Of a stretch of 64,000 bases of DNA, positions 11,519-23,233 are shown one piece after another. Positions within the stretch are counted from its first letter, which is position 1. Each line of letters begins with the position of its first letter. Source of the DNA: Exophiala sp. HKRS030 (Eukaryota; Ascomycota; Eurotiomycetes; Chaetothyriales; Herpotrichiellaceae); the NCBI GenBank assembly GCA_023897205.1, contig JAHWDD010000004.1, positions 5,208,001 to 5,272,000 of the forward strand, in the 5' to 3' direction. A program made the translations under genes and the position numbers. A model generated the notes under the pieces. It was not told where the DNA came from, made no database searches, and worked only from the letters and a program-made list of their open reading frames with translations.

Positions 11519-12228
11519 CTATTCTTCCGGAACTTTTTGGGGTTAGCGTCTGAACGGTCATGTCGAATGAAAAGAGCTTACTGTCAATATTGCCATCTTT
11601 GATCTCATCGCTGATGTCCTTGGGTGATCTACCATCAACCTGGCATCCAACGCTGAAAGCAGTGCCCAGAATCTCCAAGACAGTTCCCTTCAGTTCCCGA
11701 GCCAGAGACTTGTTCGCACCACGCATGGTTCGCGCAATCTCGATGATCTCATCTAGTGGGATCGACTTGGAGTGCTTGATGTTCTTCTCCTTCTTTCGGT
11801 CTCGGGAGGCTCCTTAAGAGCTCTGATCACAAGGGAAGACGCAGATGGAACCACAGAGACCGCGGCTTGTCGATTCTGGATGGTGAGCTTGATGGTGACA
11901 CGCAGTCCTTTCTATATTGATGTCAGAAATACATCACTTCTTCATTCCACGGGGTAAACCAACCCAGTCTCCAGTCGCTTTGGCGATATCTTCACCGACT
12001 TTCTTGGGGAGAGACCAAGGGGACCAATTTTGGGAGCGAGGGTTGCTGAAGATCCTACTTCACCTCCGGTGGCGCGGAGATGGCTATCTCTTGTTAGCAA
12101 TCTAAGTGCGCAGAGTCGAGCAGACCAAACTTACATGACCTTCACCTCATTGGGATCGAATTTTGGAGCTGTGCACACACATATTAGCCGCCGAGACGAA
12201 GCTTCTCAAGAAGACGATACTTACGCAT
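11519..12228 (-). CDS. rpl12: 60S ribosomal protein L12 (uL11), with two single-base losses
   Basis: uL11 of the large ribosomal subunit stalk base. Exons: 12225-12228 (only ATGC), 12135-12168, 11964-12083, 11582-11911 and 11519-11532, with four GT-AG introns of 49-56 bp. The reading [12 protein letters not shown], then [60 protein letters not shown] and the end IDIPEE are diagnostic. The exons total 502 nt, and two breaks are visible: after GPLGLSP at the run 12006-12009, and after LKEPP at the run 11804-11806. One extra base at each gives 504 nt and 167 residues, the normal family length. All splice sites are intact. An essential gene with two G/C-run losses points to consensus error rather than a dead copy, though a processed-free duplicate cannot be ruled out from this window. 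Confidence 0.9.
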
Positions 12229-12665
12229 GGCGAGTGCGGAAGGTAGTCGGTCTTGCTTGAGGTACGAATTGTGCCTTTCTCAACACTGTAGGAAGATTTC
12301 AAGAAAAGTGCAATAGGGTGTGGGGATGCTAATTTGCAGACTGCCAAGCATTGTGCGTGGTCGGGAGAACTTCGGCACTACAGCGGAACGCGAAGGTTTA
12401 AGTGGCAGGTCTCTGATGGCTTGGCCATCCACGGCCATCCAATGATCTACCTAGTTTTCTACAACTGCCAGTAAGCAATCGCTTCGGCTCAATCTTCTTG
12501 GTCACATAACAGTACTGGAGCTGAAGTTTGCCTAGCTAGAATCTAAGACAGCACTGACGCGCAGTTGAGTGGTATGCTTAAACATCGTCCTTCGTGTCTT
12601 GGTGTCTGCCATGTTTTTGGATATACTGTTTGATATTTGTCGACCGTCTACCACAATGCAAGCTA
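12229..12665. other. RPL12 upstream region
   Basis: 437 bp between the SEC23 stop and the RPL12 start, both genes on the minus strand. It must hold the RPL12 promoter and the SEC23 3' end. No separate gene seen. Confidence 0.45.
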
Positions 12666-15147
12666 TTAGCTTGCACCAGATACAGCAAGTCTGTCGAATG
12701 TCAGTCAAGAATCTACATACAAAAGGGAGTCCACTTACTTCATGAGATGGTCCATAAAGGTTTGTAGCGAAACGTCGTCCGTAAAGATTGTCTGGGCTGT
12801 TTGTGACACTCCACCATAACCTCCGGTAGCATGCGTTGTCGAAGGATTCAGCTTCGACAGAAGGAAACGTGCTTGCGACCCCCCGGCATCGCAAATGATG
12901 AATCTTGGCAGGGGAAATCTATCCTGCACCAACTCTCGGGCATCTTCTTTCGGGGCATCAAGAGCAGCACGGAAGTTTTCATACCCTTCTTGGTCCTGAT
13001 AGCCAGCTTTGCGCCATTCGGCCATTGTCTCTCCATGGAAAATTAAGATCTGGAAGAAAGTGTCGAGTAGTAGAATGGTTTGTGGTTGAATCGAGGCAGA
13101 ATCCAAGAGGACTGGTTGACCTCCTTCGTGCTCGAGACTATACGAGTCCAAAGTGGGCTGTATCATGATCAATGAGTCTCCAACATACTCGTGATTGAGA
13201 ACGTGCCGATAGAATGCAGTTTCGTCGGGGGAGTTGTTGAAGACTTGAAGAAATTGTGATCTTCGAAGATGAAACATGAACTGTGGATACAAGGTAAAGT
13301 TTTTGTCCAGACGGAACGATGTCGGGTCATCTTTGCGGTAATCTGCGAATCGAGAGCAGAGCCTAATAAGCATTCGATCGACCCATCGGAGAACATCTGG
13401 TCCGTCATCAACTTCGGCCTTGAAAACTGCTATTCTTGCCATCAGCACCGCTGCAGCTTCTTGGTCGAAGGACTGAGCCAAGGCGGGATCGCCAGCTGGG
13501 CCACTCAAATTCCGCGCTACTGTGGTGACACGCAGATGATACTGCCCAGAAGCATGCTGATAATAAGTCAAGTATTGCATCATGCCTCTTTGAGGGCCTT
13601 GTTGCATAGGCGCTGGACCACCTTGATTCGCAACCTCAAAATAAATCCCATAGCTTGATGTTGGGTCGATACCGCACATCTTCCATGCTGATGTGTTTCC
13701 GATACCGCATTCTGTTTCACCAACTGAACTGGACTTTTTATTTGCCGAGACTGCATGTCCTATAAGGCCAGTAACCTTCAACTCTTTTGTGGTGATAACT
13801 TCGAGATTTGCATTGAATCCCATTAGAAGGTTATCGTTTTCATCTTTGTCGAAAACTCGGACAAACGACTGCTTGAATTGTGATGATGTGAAGCTGTCTG
13901 TAAGAACCATGTGTCCACCAGTCGAGTTGGCAAGACCCTTCATTTCCAACAAGCCAACCTGATCTAGGCAGCCAATGTAAAGATCAATAATATGCCCGTT
14001 ATGGGCTGTTCGCTTCGCCAAATTTTCGTAAAATTTGATAGCTTTCTTGAAGTATTTCACGTTGTCGCGGTCAATGTCGTGATGTGATCGGATGGGCTCT
14101 CGTAGTTCTGGTGCCACAACAAGGCCAGGTCCTTCAGTAGCAGGCCCTCCAGCGAAAAGCATGATTCGGGCACCAGCATTCTGGAATGAGGTTTCTAACA
14201 AGCTGACGGCAATGCTAAGAGCAACGCCGGTAGCTCTCAGAGGTCGACGGTCGTTCGCAACAGGCCATGGATCTTTCTGTAGCTGCTCGATAGCGTTTGT
14301 GATTTGGAACTCTGCTTGTTGGACAGGAAGAAGGAATCGTGCGGCAGGTCCTACCGGCGGCGGAGGTCTTCCTTGTTGTGGGGGAATGTTTGGCCTCAAA
14401 CCTGGAGCTGCAAGGCCGAGCATTTCTTGTATCTGCTTGGCAGCGTAGTCTTTGCTACCACGGAACATATAGGACTTTTGGCATTCGGTGTAGCCAATCT
14501 CGTGGACCGCTACATTGGTCCCAAATGTTACAAGTCCAACAAGGGCATTGGCGGGGAGAAGCGATAAACTCATGACCAAGGTGTCTTTCAAGGCCTGAAG
14601 GCCATCTTCCTCGATGGCGGTATCGACCACATAAACAAAGATGGGTGGGGCGGGGGCAGGTCGCGAGAGCTGGTATTCAACTGTGGTATTGAGACTGTGC
14701 ATCTCAGGAGGGACATTCTCTGCACTGATGTCCCCGTAGTGACGTGGGAGGGCATTGCGCTGCAGACAAAAAGGACAGATCCATATTTTCGCTCGGACAT
14801 CGACGTTGGCAAAAGGATTCAGAACAGCTCGGCATGGCGGTCGACAACTAACTGGTTCGTAGTTAAGCAGAGGCTTGTTGAGTTCCTGGTAGTAGCTTAG
14901 CAAAAATTTTGGACTAGGGAGATTCATATGAAGATGGACCGACCTTGAGTGGTGTTAGAAGTACACTCAGAGGTACAACAAGACGGTTGGCTTCCTGAGA
15001 CGTGGGTTAGCGGAAGCACAACATATGAGGACACACTGAGCCGACCATGCGCGAAGAAGGAATTGTGTTCCAACTAAGCCGAACGCCATCTCGATCTTCG
15101 ACCTCGCCCCAGTTGTCTTTGATGGCATCGTATTGAGCCTGATCCAT
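12666..15147 (-). CDS. sec23: COPII coat GTPase-activating subunit Sec23
   Basis: Sec23 is the Sar1 GTPase-activating inner-coat subunit of COPII vesicles leaving the ER. Exons: 15046-15147, 14944-14994, 14885-12739 and 12690-12666, with introns of 51, 58 and 48 bp. The sum is 2325 nt, 774 residues, the usual length. The start [20 protein letters not shown] is typical. The zinc-binding cysteines are at about residues 65, 69, 88 and 91 (SCRPPC ... ICPFC). A Sec23 trunk domain follows ([17 protein letters not shown]), then the helical and gelsolin-like regions. The end [19 protein letters not shown] matches the family. It is intact. The gene is divergent from alpha-COP across a 682-bp shared upstream region. 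Confidence 0.97.
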
Positions 15148-15829
15148 TTTGATTTGAGAATGTGAGTGTGTCTTTATGGGGTGTTCACATGCGCATGCTG
15201 GTCAGTGGATGCGGTAGGTGAAGGTCAACGCTTTCGAGAAGTGAGCCGGCCCCGAACTCGTCGTTGAGGGGTCTCGTGCTTGATGGGGACGATCTGGAAA
15301 ATCGCTTTGAATAGAGAGAGCAACAACAAATTCAATGGATGGTTTGTAAATATGGTCGGTGGGCGGGCCACTCTGGCAAGATGCTCACGATGATGGACCA
15401 GGTTCGAAATCTAGGAGGGCTGGCCAAGCAGATAACATTTGCTCCGCCGTAACAAAGATTCCACCGAATACGGAAGGTCTGACAGAAAATCAGCCATGCC
15501 AAATGCTAACAGTCCACTCATACGGACAACGCAGTAGCCATAAATAGCCGCCGTCAGTCAGATATGGATATATCTCCAAACTGGCTACCCACATCGCGAG
15601 GCCACAGTTGAGCGCAGGTGCGTGTAATAACTGTACTCCGTGCACCAGACCACAAAAAGTACCCCTGCCGCAAACACCACGTTTCCCCTTCCCACATTGA
15701 ACCTCTACACTCAACGCATGACTGCAACACGCTTGTGCCCAACTCGCAGATAACGTTCCGCTGGTCCAATGCTACTGATGCCGATTCCTTGAAAGAATCT
15801 CACTACAGCCCCAACACAGCGCAGGCAAC
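15148..15829. promoter_or_regulatory. Shared upstream region of SEC23 and alpha-COP
   Basis: 682 bp separate the two divergent start codons. No gene lies between them, so both promoters and 5' UTRs must be here. A CATAAATAG-like AT core lies near 15539 within GC-richer sequence. Whether the two genes are co-regulated is inference from the arrangement. Confidence 0.5.
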
Positions 15830-18800
15830 ATGGCATCCCCTTCAATGCTCACCAAGGCAGGTCACCCAACACCTCCGAGTGGTCTATGTTCTGCGACTGC
15901 TAACAAATACACAGTTCGAGAGCAAGAGCAGTCGGGCGAAAGGACTAGCATTCCATCCCAAGAGACCATGGATCCTTGTCAGTCTACACAGTAGCACTAT
16001 CCAGTATGTCCTGCGATCTTTCTCTCGAGCTTCTGGGACTGACCGCACATTATAGGCTCTGGGATTATCGAATGGGGACATTGATTGATAGATTCGAGGA
16101 ACACGATGGACCAGTTCGTGGGATCGATTTTCATAAGACACAGCCTCTCTTTGTTTCAGGAGGAGACGACTACAAGATCAAAGTCTGGAACTACCAGACC
16201 CGGCGATGCCTGTTCACTCTCAATGGCCATCTCGACTATGTACGAACCGTGTTCTTTCACCCAGAACTGCCTTGGATCCTTTCCGCCTCTGATGATCAGA
16301 CTATACGTATCTGGAATTGGCAAAATAGATCCTTGAGTAAGTCAAAACTCATCTCCCACTTCAAAGCTAATGTACTTCAGTCTGCACAATGACTGGCCAC
16401 AATCATTATGCCATGTGTGCACAGTTCCACCCTAAAGAAGACCTTATTGTCTCAGCCTCTTTGGATCAGTCAGTTCGCGTCTGGGATATATCTGGGTTAC
16501 GAAAAAAGCACTCTGCGCCTACATCTATGAGTTTTGAGGATCAGATGGCACGGGCAAATCAACAGCAGGCTGATATGTTTGGCAATACCGATGCTGTCGT
16601 TAAATTCGTTCTTGAAGGTCACGATAGGGGTGTGAACTGGGTTGCCTTTCATCCAACATTGCCACTTATCGTCTCTGCTGGAGATGATCGCCTTGTCAAA
16701 TTATGGAGGATGAGTGAAACCAAGGCATGGGAAGTTGATACCTGCCGCGGCCACTTTCAGAATGCTTCTGCCTGTCTCTTCCATCCCCATCAAGATCTTA
16801 TTCTGTCTGTTGGGGAAGACAAGACAGTAAGAGTGTGGGATCTCAACAAAAGAACCTCAGTACAATCCTTTAAACGAGAAAATGATCGCTTCTGGGTCAT
16901 TGCCGCCCATCCCGAGATCAACCTCTTCGCAGCAGGTCATGACAACGGAGTCATGGTCTTCAAGTTAGAAAGAGAAAGACCTGCATCATCCGTCTATCAG
17001 AACCAGATCTTCTACATCACCAAGGATAAACACGTCCGATCTTACGATTTTGCGAAAAACACTGAGTCTCCATCTCTTCTATCTCTTAGGAAATTCGGCA
17101 GCTTATGGGTGCCACCTCGGACTCTGTCATACAATCCGGCAGAGCGGTCTATTCTGGTCACCTCGCCGGCCGACAGCGGCTCATACGAACTAATCGGTTT
17201 ACCCAAGGATGCTGCTGGTGCTACAGACCCAACAGACCTTAAACGTGGCACCGGCAATGCAGCAGTGTTTGTGGCGCGCAACAGATTCGCTGTCTTTTCC
17301 TCCTCTACCCAGTTAGTCGAGATCAAGGACCTTAGCAACTCGACGACGAAGTCCTTTAAAGCCCCAAGTGGCACTACAGACATCACTTACGGTGGCACAG
17401 GAGCTCTTCTTCTAATTACACCAACATCAGTGGTTCTCTATGACATCCAGCAGAAGAAGCAGCTCGCCGAACTAAGCGTTAACGGCGTCAAGTACGTGAC
17501 TTGGTCGAATGACGGCCTGTATGCGGCACTTCTAAGCAAGCACAATGTGACCATCGTCAACAAGGGCCTCGAGCAGGTCAGCACACTACACGAAACCATC
17601 AGAATCAAGAGTGCAACCTGGGACGACTCCGGCGTTCTTCTCTATTCCACTCTTAACCACATCAAATACACTTTGTTGAATGGCGACAATGGAATCGTGC
17701 GAACATTGGATCAAACTGTCTATCTCGTGAAAGTTAAGGGTCGCAATGTCTATGCACTTGATCGAGCGGCTAAACCAAAAGTTCTCAGTATCGACCCAAC
17801 AGAATATCGCTTTAAGTTGGCCCTTGTTAAGCGGAACTATGACGAGATGCTTCAGATCATTAAGACGTCTAGCCTTGTTGGACAAAGTATCATCTCATAC
17901 CTCCAGAAGAAGGGATACCCTGAAATTGCCCTTCAATTTGTACAGGATCCCCAGACCCGATTTGAGCTTGCCATTGAGTGTGGAAACCTTGAGGTCGCCA
18001 CAGAAATGGCAAAAGAGCTCGATAGGCCGAAGATATGGCTCCGTCTCGGTGGACAAGCTTTGATTCATGGCAACCACCAAACCGTCGAAACTGCTTACCA
18101 AAAGTTGCGTCAGTTTGACAAACTCTCTTTCCTCTACCTCTGTACGGGCGACCAAGAAAAACTAACACGAATGTCTAAGATTGCTGAGCACCGAGGAGAC
18201 TTTGTGTCCCGATTCCAGAACGCTCTCTACTTAGGGGATGTAGAGAGCAGAATTCAACTCTTTAAGGAGATTGATCTGTATCCACTCGCATACCTGACCG
18301 CAAAATCGCATGGCCTTACGGAGGAAGCAGAATCTATTCTCGAGCTGAGTGGTTTAACAGAGGAACAGATTTCACTGCCGGCCACTGGAGATGCTCTTAG
18401 CACACCGAAACCTATTGTTCCCACGTACAGAACCAACTGGCCGGTAAAAGAAGCCTCTCACTCTTCGTTCGAGAAGGCTTTACTTGGTGAAGTTGGCGTT
18501 GCAGACGATGAAGCTGCTCCAGATCTGCTTAACGATGAACCATCAAATGTAGCGGGCGAAGACGGACTCGCCGTGGACAATGACGCTGACGCCGGGGAAG
18601 GCTGGGACATGGGTGACGATCTCGGACTCGATGCCACTGGCAATGACTCAGATTTCGTCAATGTCGACAACCCTGAACCTCTAGATGCAGCGGGTCCTGG
18701 AAGTTCAGAAGCCGACTTATGGGCTCGGAACTCGCCCTTGGCTGCTGATCATGTTGCTGCAGGATCTTTCGAAAGTGCCATGCAGTTGCTAAATCGACAG

Positions 18801-19697
18801 ATCGGCGCAGTGAACTTCACGCCACTCAAAGCAAGATTTTTGGAGATCTATCAAGCCTCAAAGACATATTTACCCGGCAGTACTGGGCTCCCTGCTATCG
18901 TCAATTACGTACGGAGAACGGTCGATGAGACTGATGGCCGCAAAGTTCTCCCCGTCATTCCGCGCAGCCTTGATACTCTTACTGGTAGTGAGCTTCAGGA
19001 AGGTTACACAGCTATGCGAACCAACAAGCTCGAGGGAGGAGTAAATACATTCCGACAGATTCTTCACTCTCTACTTGTAAATGTCGTCAGCTCGGAAGCA
19101 CAGGTAGATGAGGCAAAAGCACTTATCTCCAAAGCTACCGAGTACACGCTTGCTATGACAATTGAGCTAGAAAGACGTCAGCTGGCTGCTTCGAACGACG
19201 ACTCCGAAGAACATCTAAAGAGACAGCTTGAACTTTCTGCCTATTTTACATTGCCCAAGTTGGATGTCTCCCACCGTCAACTGGCACTCATCTCCGCTAT
19301 GAAACTTGCATTCTCGAATAAGCAGTTTTCGAGTGCTCTGTCCTTCGCCAACCGTATCATCGCTAATGGGGGTTCACCTAAGTTTGTTGAACAGGTCAGT
19401 CTCCGTATAAATTATGTATAGAATTCCACTAACTTTATCAAGGCCAAGAAGGTCAAGCAACAGGCAGAACGGGCCGGATCCAGCGACAAAATTGATATCG
19501 AGTATGATCAATTTGCTGAATTTGACGTTTGTGCGGCGTCGTACACGCCTATCTACAGTGGCGCCCAAAGCGCATCATGTCCGTTCGATGGCTCTAAATA
19601 TCAAACTGAATACAGGGGACAGGTATGTCGGATCTGTGAAGTTTGCGAAATCGGAGCGGCAGCCAGTGGATTACGGCTATGGGTGAAAGGCCTTTAA
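15830..19697 (+). CDS. cop1: Coatomer subunit alpha (alpha-COP)
   Basis: Alpha-COP is the WD40 scaffold subunit of the COPI coat, which returns cargo from Golgi to ER. Exons: 15830-15856, 15915-16003, 16056-16336, 16381-19394 and 19443-19697. They sum to 3666 nt, 1221 residues, the family length. The N-terminus reads [22 protein letters not shown]40 repeats occupy about residues 1-310 ([48 protein letters not shown]). A second WD-like region and the alpha-solenoid follow, then an acidic linker ([10 protein letters not shown]) and the C-terminal domain with [10 protein letters not shown] and the end GLRLWVKGL. The first intron must start with GC (AAG|GCAGGT) to keep this N-terminus; all others are GT-AG. 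No frame damage, even at a run of five G near 19370. Confidence 0.97.
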
Positions 19698-19931
19698 GGT
19701 CAAACGATGAACACATAATGCCGAGATGAGCCTGAAAAATGTGGTGGAATCTTTCTAGGAGAAACATTGTGCAAAGACAGCGCCATAGAAGAAGTTAGGG
19801 AAACTGGTACTTCACGAGTATAATCAGCTCACCTCTGTTTAGAGACTCAAGCACTTACATGATTAGGAAGCCTTCGTCTTTGATGCTCTAGATCTTGTTG
19901 TGAACGAAAACCAAGCTCACAATGAACAGGT

Positions 19932-19957
19932 GATTGAACCTGGGGATTGAACCTGGG
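19932..19957. repeat. Perfect 13-bp tandem duplication
   Basis: GATTGAACCTGGG occurs twice back to back. On the minus strand this reads as a doubled tRNA B-box-like GGTTCAATC, but no tRNA cloverleaf can be folded around it. A tRNA-derived fragment or a chance duplication are both possible. Confidence 0.6.
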
Positions 19958-20116
19958 ATTGCTCTGTGACGAAAGGGTCGTGGGCTTAGAGGTTATCATG
20001 GAGCCTGCACCTTCCACATACCCAAGTATCGTCGCGCAACAGTGAATCTGTACCAGAGTTGCACCCTCCCACTTACCCATTGCGAAAGTCTTGATTAACC
20101 TGCTACCGTCATATTC

Positions 20117-20184
20117 CTACTCGCTCTCTCTCCCTCCCTCTTTCTTCTTTCTCTCTGTTGTTTCTCATTATCTCTCTCGCCTTC
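20117..20184 (+). promoter_or_regulatory. Pyrimidine-rich promoter tract
   Basis: A long CT tract (CTCGCTCTCTCTCCCTCCCT and onward) lies about 400 bp upstream of the zinc-knuckle start codon. CT-rich blocks just upstream of transcription start are common in strongly expressed filamentous-fungal genes. Assigning it to this promoter rests on position and composition alone. Confidence 0.4.
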
Positions 20185-20568
20185 TATGTGATTCACCCTA
20201 CTCACGTTTTTCTAATGTGGGTAAAATCTCCTTTGCCAATCTTGATCTCAAACACAAACCACTCTTCTTCGATCCCTGTCTTCTCTCAACGCTTTACATA
20301 GCCACAATATTGGGCACTCCACCTTGATAAAGATCACTACCAAAAAGGTATACAAAGATCATCTGAGAGAAGGAGAAGAGATCCAGACACTCTCGGCTAA
20401 CCTTTTGTTATGATAGGTTCGACATAAAACCTTCACTTGACCCGAATTTTCATCTCAATCACCTACCTTCCACCATCTTCTAAAATTTACTCCAAGATCT
20501 ACCTCGCAAACACTTCACAAGGCACGACTGCAATCTTACTGATCCGTCTCTCGCAGACCATTTTCATC

Positions 20569-22677
20569 ATGAGTGGTTGGGAAGCTGACGGCTCCAATGG
20601 TAAGCCTTTTTTCCAACATCTCAAGGCTCCCGCGAGAGTCTCTCAGTCCACCTTCTTTCTCAACTGCATCATCTCGAAGGCGGGAGAAAGCTATGAATTT
20701 ACAGAAGAAATGCCGAGCAACAAGACGGTGCTTTAAAACGCCTAGTCTCAGCAGCATCGACGAACATTTGGCCCCTTGTCAGATCCTTGTCTTCTATTGA
20801 GATTTGAGATCCACAACTTTGACTGACTTGTGTTCTTCCTTAGGGGCTTATGAATGGCGTCATGATTCAGTCGCAGAACCTCCACATACCGAGTATGACC
20901 ACAATGACTTGGGAGCGGCAGGTGCCGATGATGTAGACAACAAATGTCGACACTGTTTTCAGGGTACTTGATTGATCTGTTCTATTGAGCCTCATCTAAC
21001 ACCAGTAAGAGGGACATTTTGCTAGAGATTGCCCAAGCAAGCCTGCCCGCCTTTGTTTCAATTGCGTTCGTGTATCCTCCCCTGCCTGTTTACCTACCGC
21101 TGACTTTCACACAGAACCAGGAGGGACACGTACGTTTTAATCATCTTTTATGGCTTTCATTACGGCTTACCTGCTCTTCAGACCAAAGCCGAATGTACTG
21201 AGCCCGCAAAGTCTCGCAAATGCCGACGCTGTGACGCAGAAGGTCAGTCAACACAACTGGTCCCTTGGCGAACAAGTCACTGATACATCATCCAGATCAC
21301 CTGGCAGCAAATTGTCCTAAGCGAGTCTGCCGCAACTGTGAGGGAGAAGGTTCGTCTCACTCTCATCTACCGTAGGACACCACTAATGTTTCGAATACAG
21401 GACACGATGCACAAGAATGCAAAGCAGCAAGAGCTCTCAATCATGAACATGTTGCGGACAAATCAGAAGTTGATGCTTGGGCAATGCTCAAAGCGGCTAG
21501 CGACGGTCGGGATATCACAGATTTCAAAGAAGCAGTCATGATCCTCTCTAAGGCTGCACCAAAATACACTTACCCTGAGCTCGAGAACGAATTCCGCAAG
21601 CGAAACTTCAACATCTTCCTCATTGCTATGGTATGTGAAATGAACTGTTATCTTCGCTACATTTTCAACATCTAACATGTGATATAGAAGAAAGAACATG
21701 GTCCTACTTGGACTAATGTTACCCTCCAAGGTGAGATTGGCAAGACATACTCCGTCGGTTACTTTACCTCCAGTAAAGCTCAGCGTCCAACCCTTCTTCC
21801 CCTCTGGCCCAAGGATGCAGAAGAGAATCTTGCTCGTCTTGGAGACGCCGGAATTCCACTCGATCGTGGAGTGGTGTGGTGCACCAATTGTCGGGAAGTT
21901 GGTCATACCCGCAAGGCATGTACTCAAGAACGAGCCGAATCGGAGCAGCCAAAGGTTATCTGTCACATTTGTAACGAAGAAGGTCATCGTGTTCGTGACT
22001 GTACTCAGGTCCGAGAGAAGCAAGGTCGTGCTTGCAGAAACTGCGAATCCGAAGATCACATTGCCAAAGTATGGCTGTGCTCCGCATTTCAGAACCAAGA
22101 ATACTGACCAGGATACTACAGGACTGTCCCAAAAAGGTGGTCCGTGCTTGTCACAACTGTGGAGGCGAGGATCACATGGCAAAGGTGAGCCCATTGCCAT
22201 TATATGCTAGAACACTTTGCTAATGATATTCTAGGATTGTACCGAACCGAGGAAGATCATCTGTGCAAATTGCGACGAAGAAGGTCACCTACGCAAGGTA
22301 TGCTTTCTGATCGTGTCCTACGTGATGTTGACTAAAGTGGTTGCTCAGGAATGCACCAAAAAGAAAGATTGGAGCAGGATCACTTGTCAAATCTGGTATG
22401 CGCTCTTTTGTTTTGGTTTTCTGGACCTGGAATTTTGACTGACAGTTCTCCAAGCAACGAGAAAGGTCATGGCCGTCTTCGCTGTCCTCAAGCCACTACC
22501 GATGACCAGGAGAATAACCACGGCAACTTTGGAGGCGAAAAGAATGGTGCAGGCGAGGCCACATCTGGTGGAGGCTGGGAATCTAACAATGCAGTTGTCT
22601 CGTCCACTCAGGCGGGTTGGGAACAAGGCGGTGATAGTTTTGCACAGGCTGCTCCGGTTCCGACTGGCGCCTGGTAA
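20569..22677 (+). CDS. Ten-zinc-knuckle nucleic-acid-binding protein (CnjB/GIS2-like)
   Basis: Likely a single-stranded RNA/DNA-binding protein. Twelve exons: 20569-20599, 20844-20963, 21010-21065, 21115-21129 (15 bp), 21182-21242, 21296-21349, 21401-21630, 21688-22068, 22122-22184, 22235-22297, 22349-22395 and 22455-22677. They total 1344 nt, 447 residues. Four CX2CX4HX4C knuckles come first (CRHCFQEGHFARDC, CFNCNQEGHTKAEC, CRRCDAEDHLAANC, CRNCEGEGHDAQEC). A spacer of ~140 residues follows (WAMLKAASDGRDITDFKEAV ...). Six more knuckles complete the set, from CTNCREVGHTRKAC to CQICNEKGHGRLRC. A Gly/Asn/Trp-rich tail ends PVPTGAW. Introns fall inside the knuckles at repeated positions. Related fungal proteins are known as zinc-knuckle CnjB-type proteins; yeast Gis2 and animal CNBP are shorter relatives acting in translation. 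The precise role here is inferred. Confidence 0.88.
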
Positions 22678-23233
22678 TTCAATCTTACAGTCTCGTTCCG
22701 TGCGCAATACTCGTGGCTGGCAGTCTACTGCTATAGAGGGCGGCGGACGTGGCTTATTGCATGATTGGCATGAACAGCAACGGGCTTTAGCAGCACGTGT
22801 TGCACATCTCAATTCCCAACGATAAGATTCATGACATTAGTACTGCAGCCGATGGCATCAGTGGGCAGACATCAACCCAACAAGACAGGAAATTCAGAAA
22901 ATCAGACATCAGCTATCAGAGTCTTGTTGCTACCTCATGCCTTTGAGAGGTGCGGAGGTGAACATGGAAATGCTCGAAAGGAGGTGTTTCTTAGATACTA
23001 CAGATACAATAATATCGTGGTAGTTTCTTTTCAGGTGCCTTGACTGTTTCTGGTTACACGTGCTTTCTATGTCACATAGAACCTTACTTGTCAAGCTCCA
23101 CACGTGGCAGATCTGAGTATTCTCTTTCAAGCCAAAGACAGCCTGATAAGCTCCCTTCTAGCAAACCATGATATCACCACCGAGTAGTCACTATGGTGGA
23201 AGAAGAGCGTTCTCACTAAAGTCTGGCCGTGAC
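22678..23233. other. Convergent intergenic stretch
   Basis: 3' flanks of the zinc-knuckle gene and the dehydrogenase gene meet here. Nothing else recognised. Confidence 0.45.

Larger units (their letters stand above)
19698..20568. other. Intergenic between alpha-COP and the zinc-knuckle gene
   Basis: Holds a short direct repeat (19932-19957) and a pyrimidine-rich tract (about 20117-20184), both listed separately. It includes the presumed promoter and 5' UTR of the downstream gene. No other gene recognised. Confidence 0.45.

Noticed and set aside
19900..20060. Possible minus-strand tRNA suggested by two GGTTCAATC B-box-like motifs
   Set aside because: No proper T-stem, acceptor stem or A-box could be formed around either motif.
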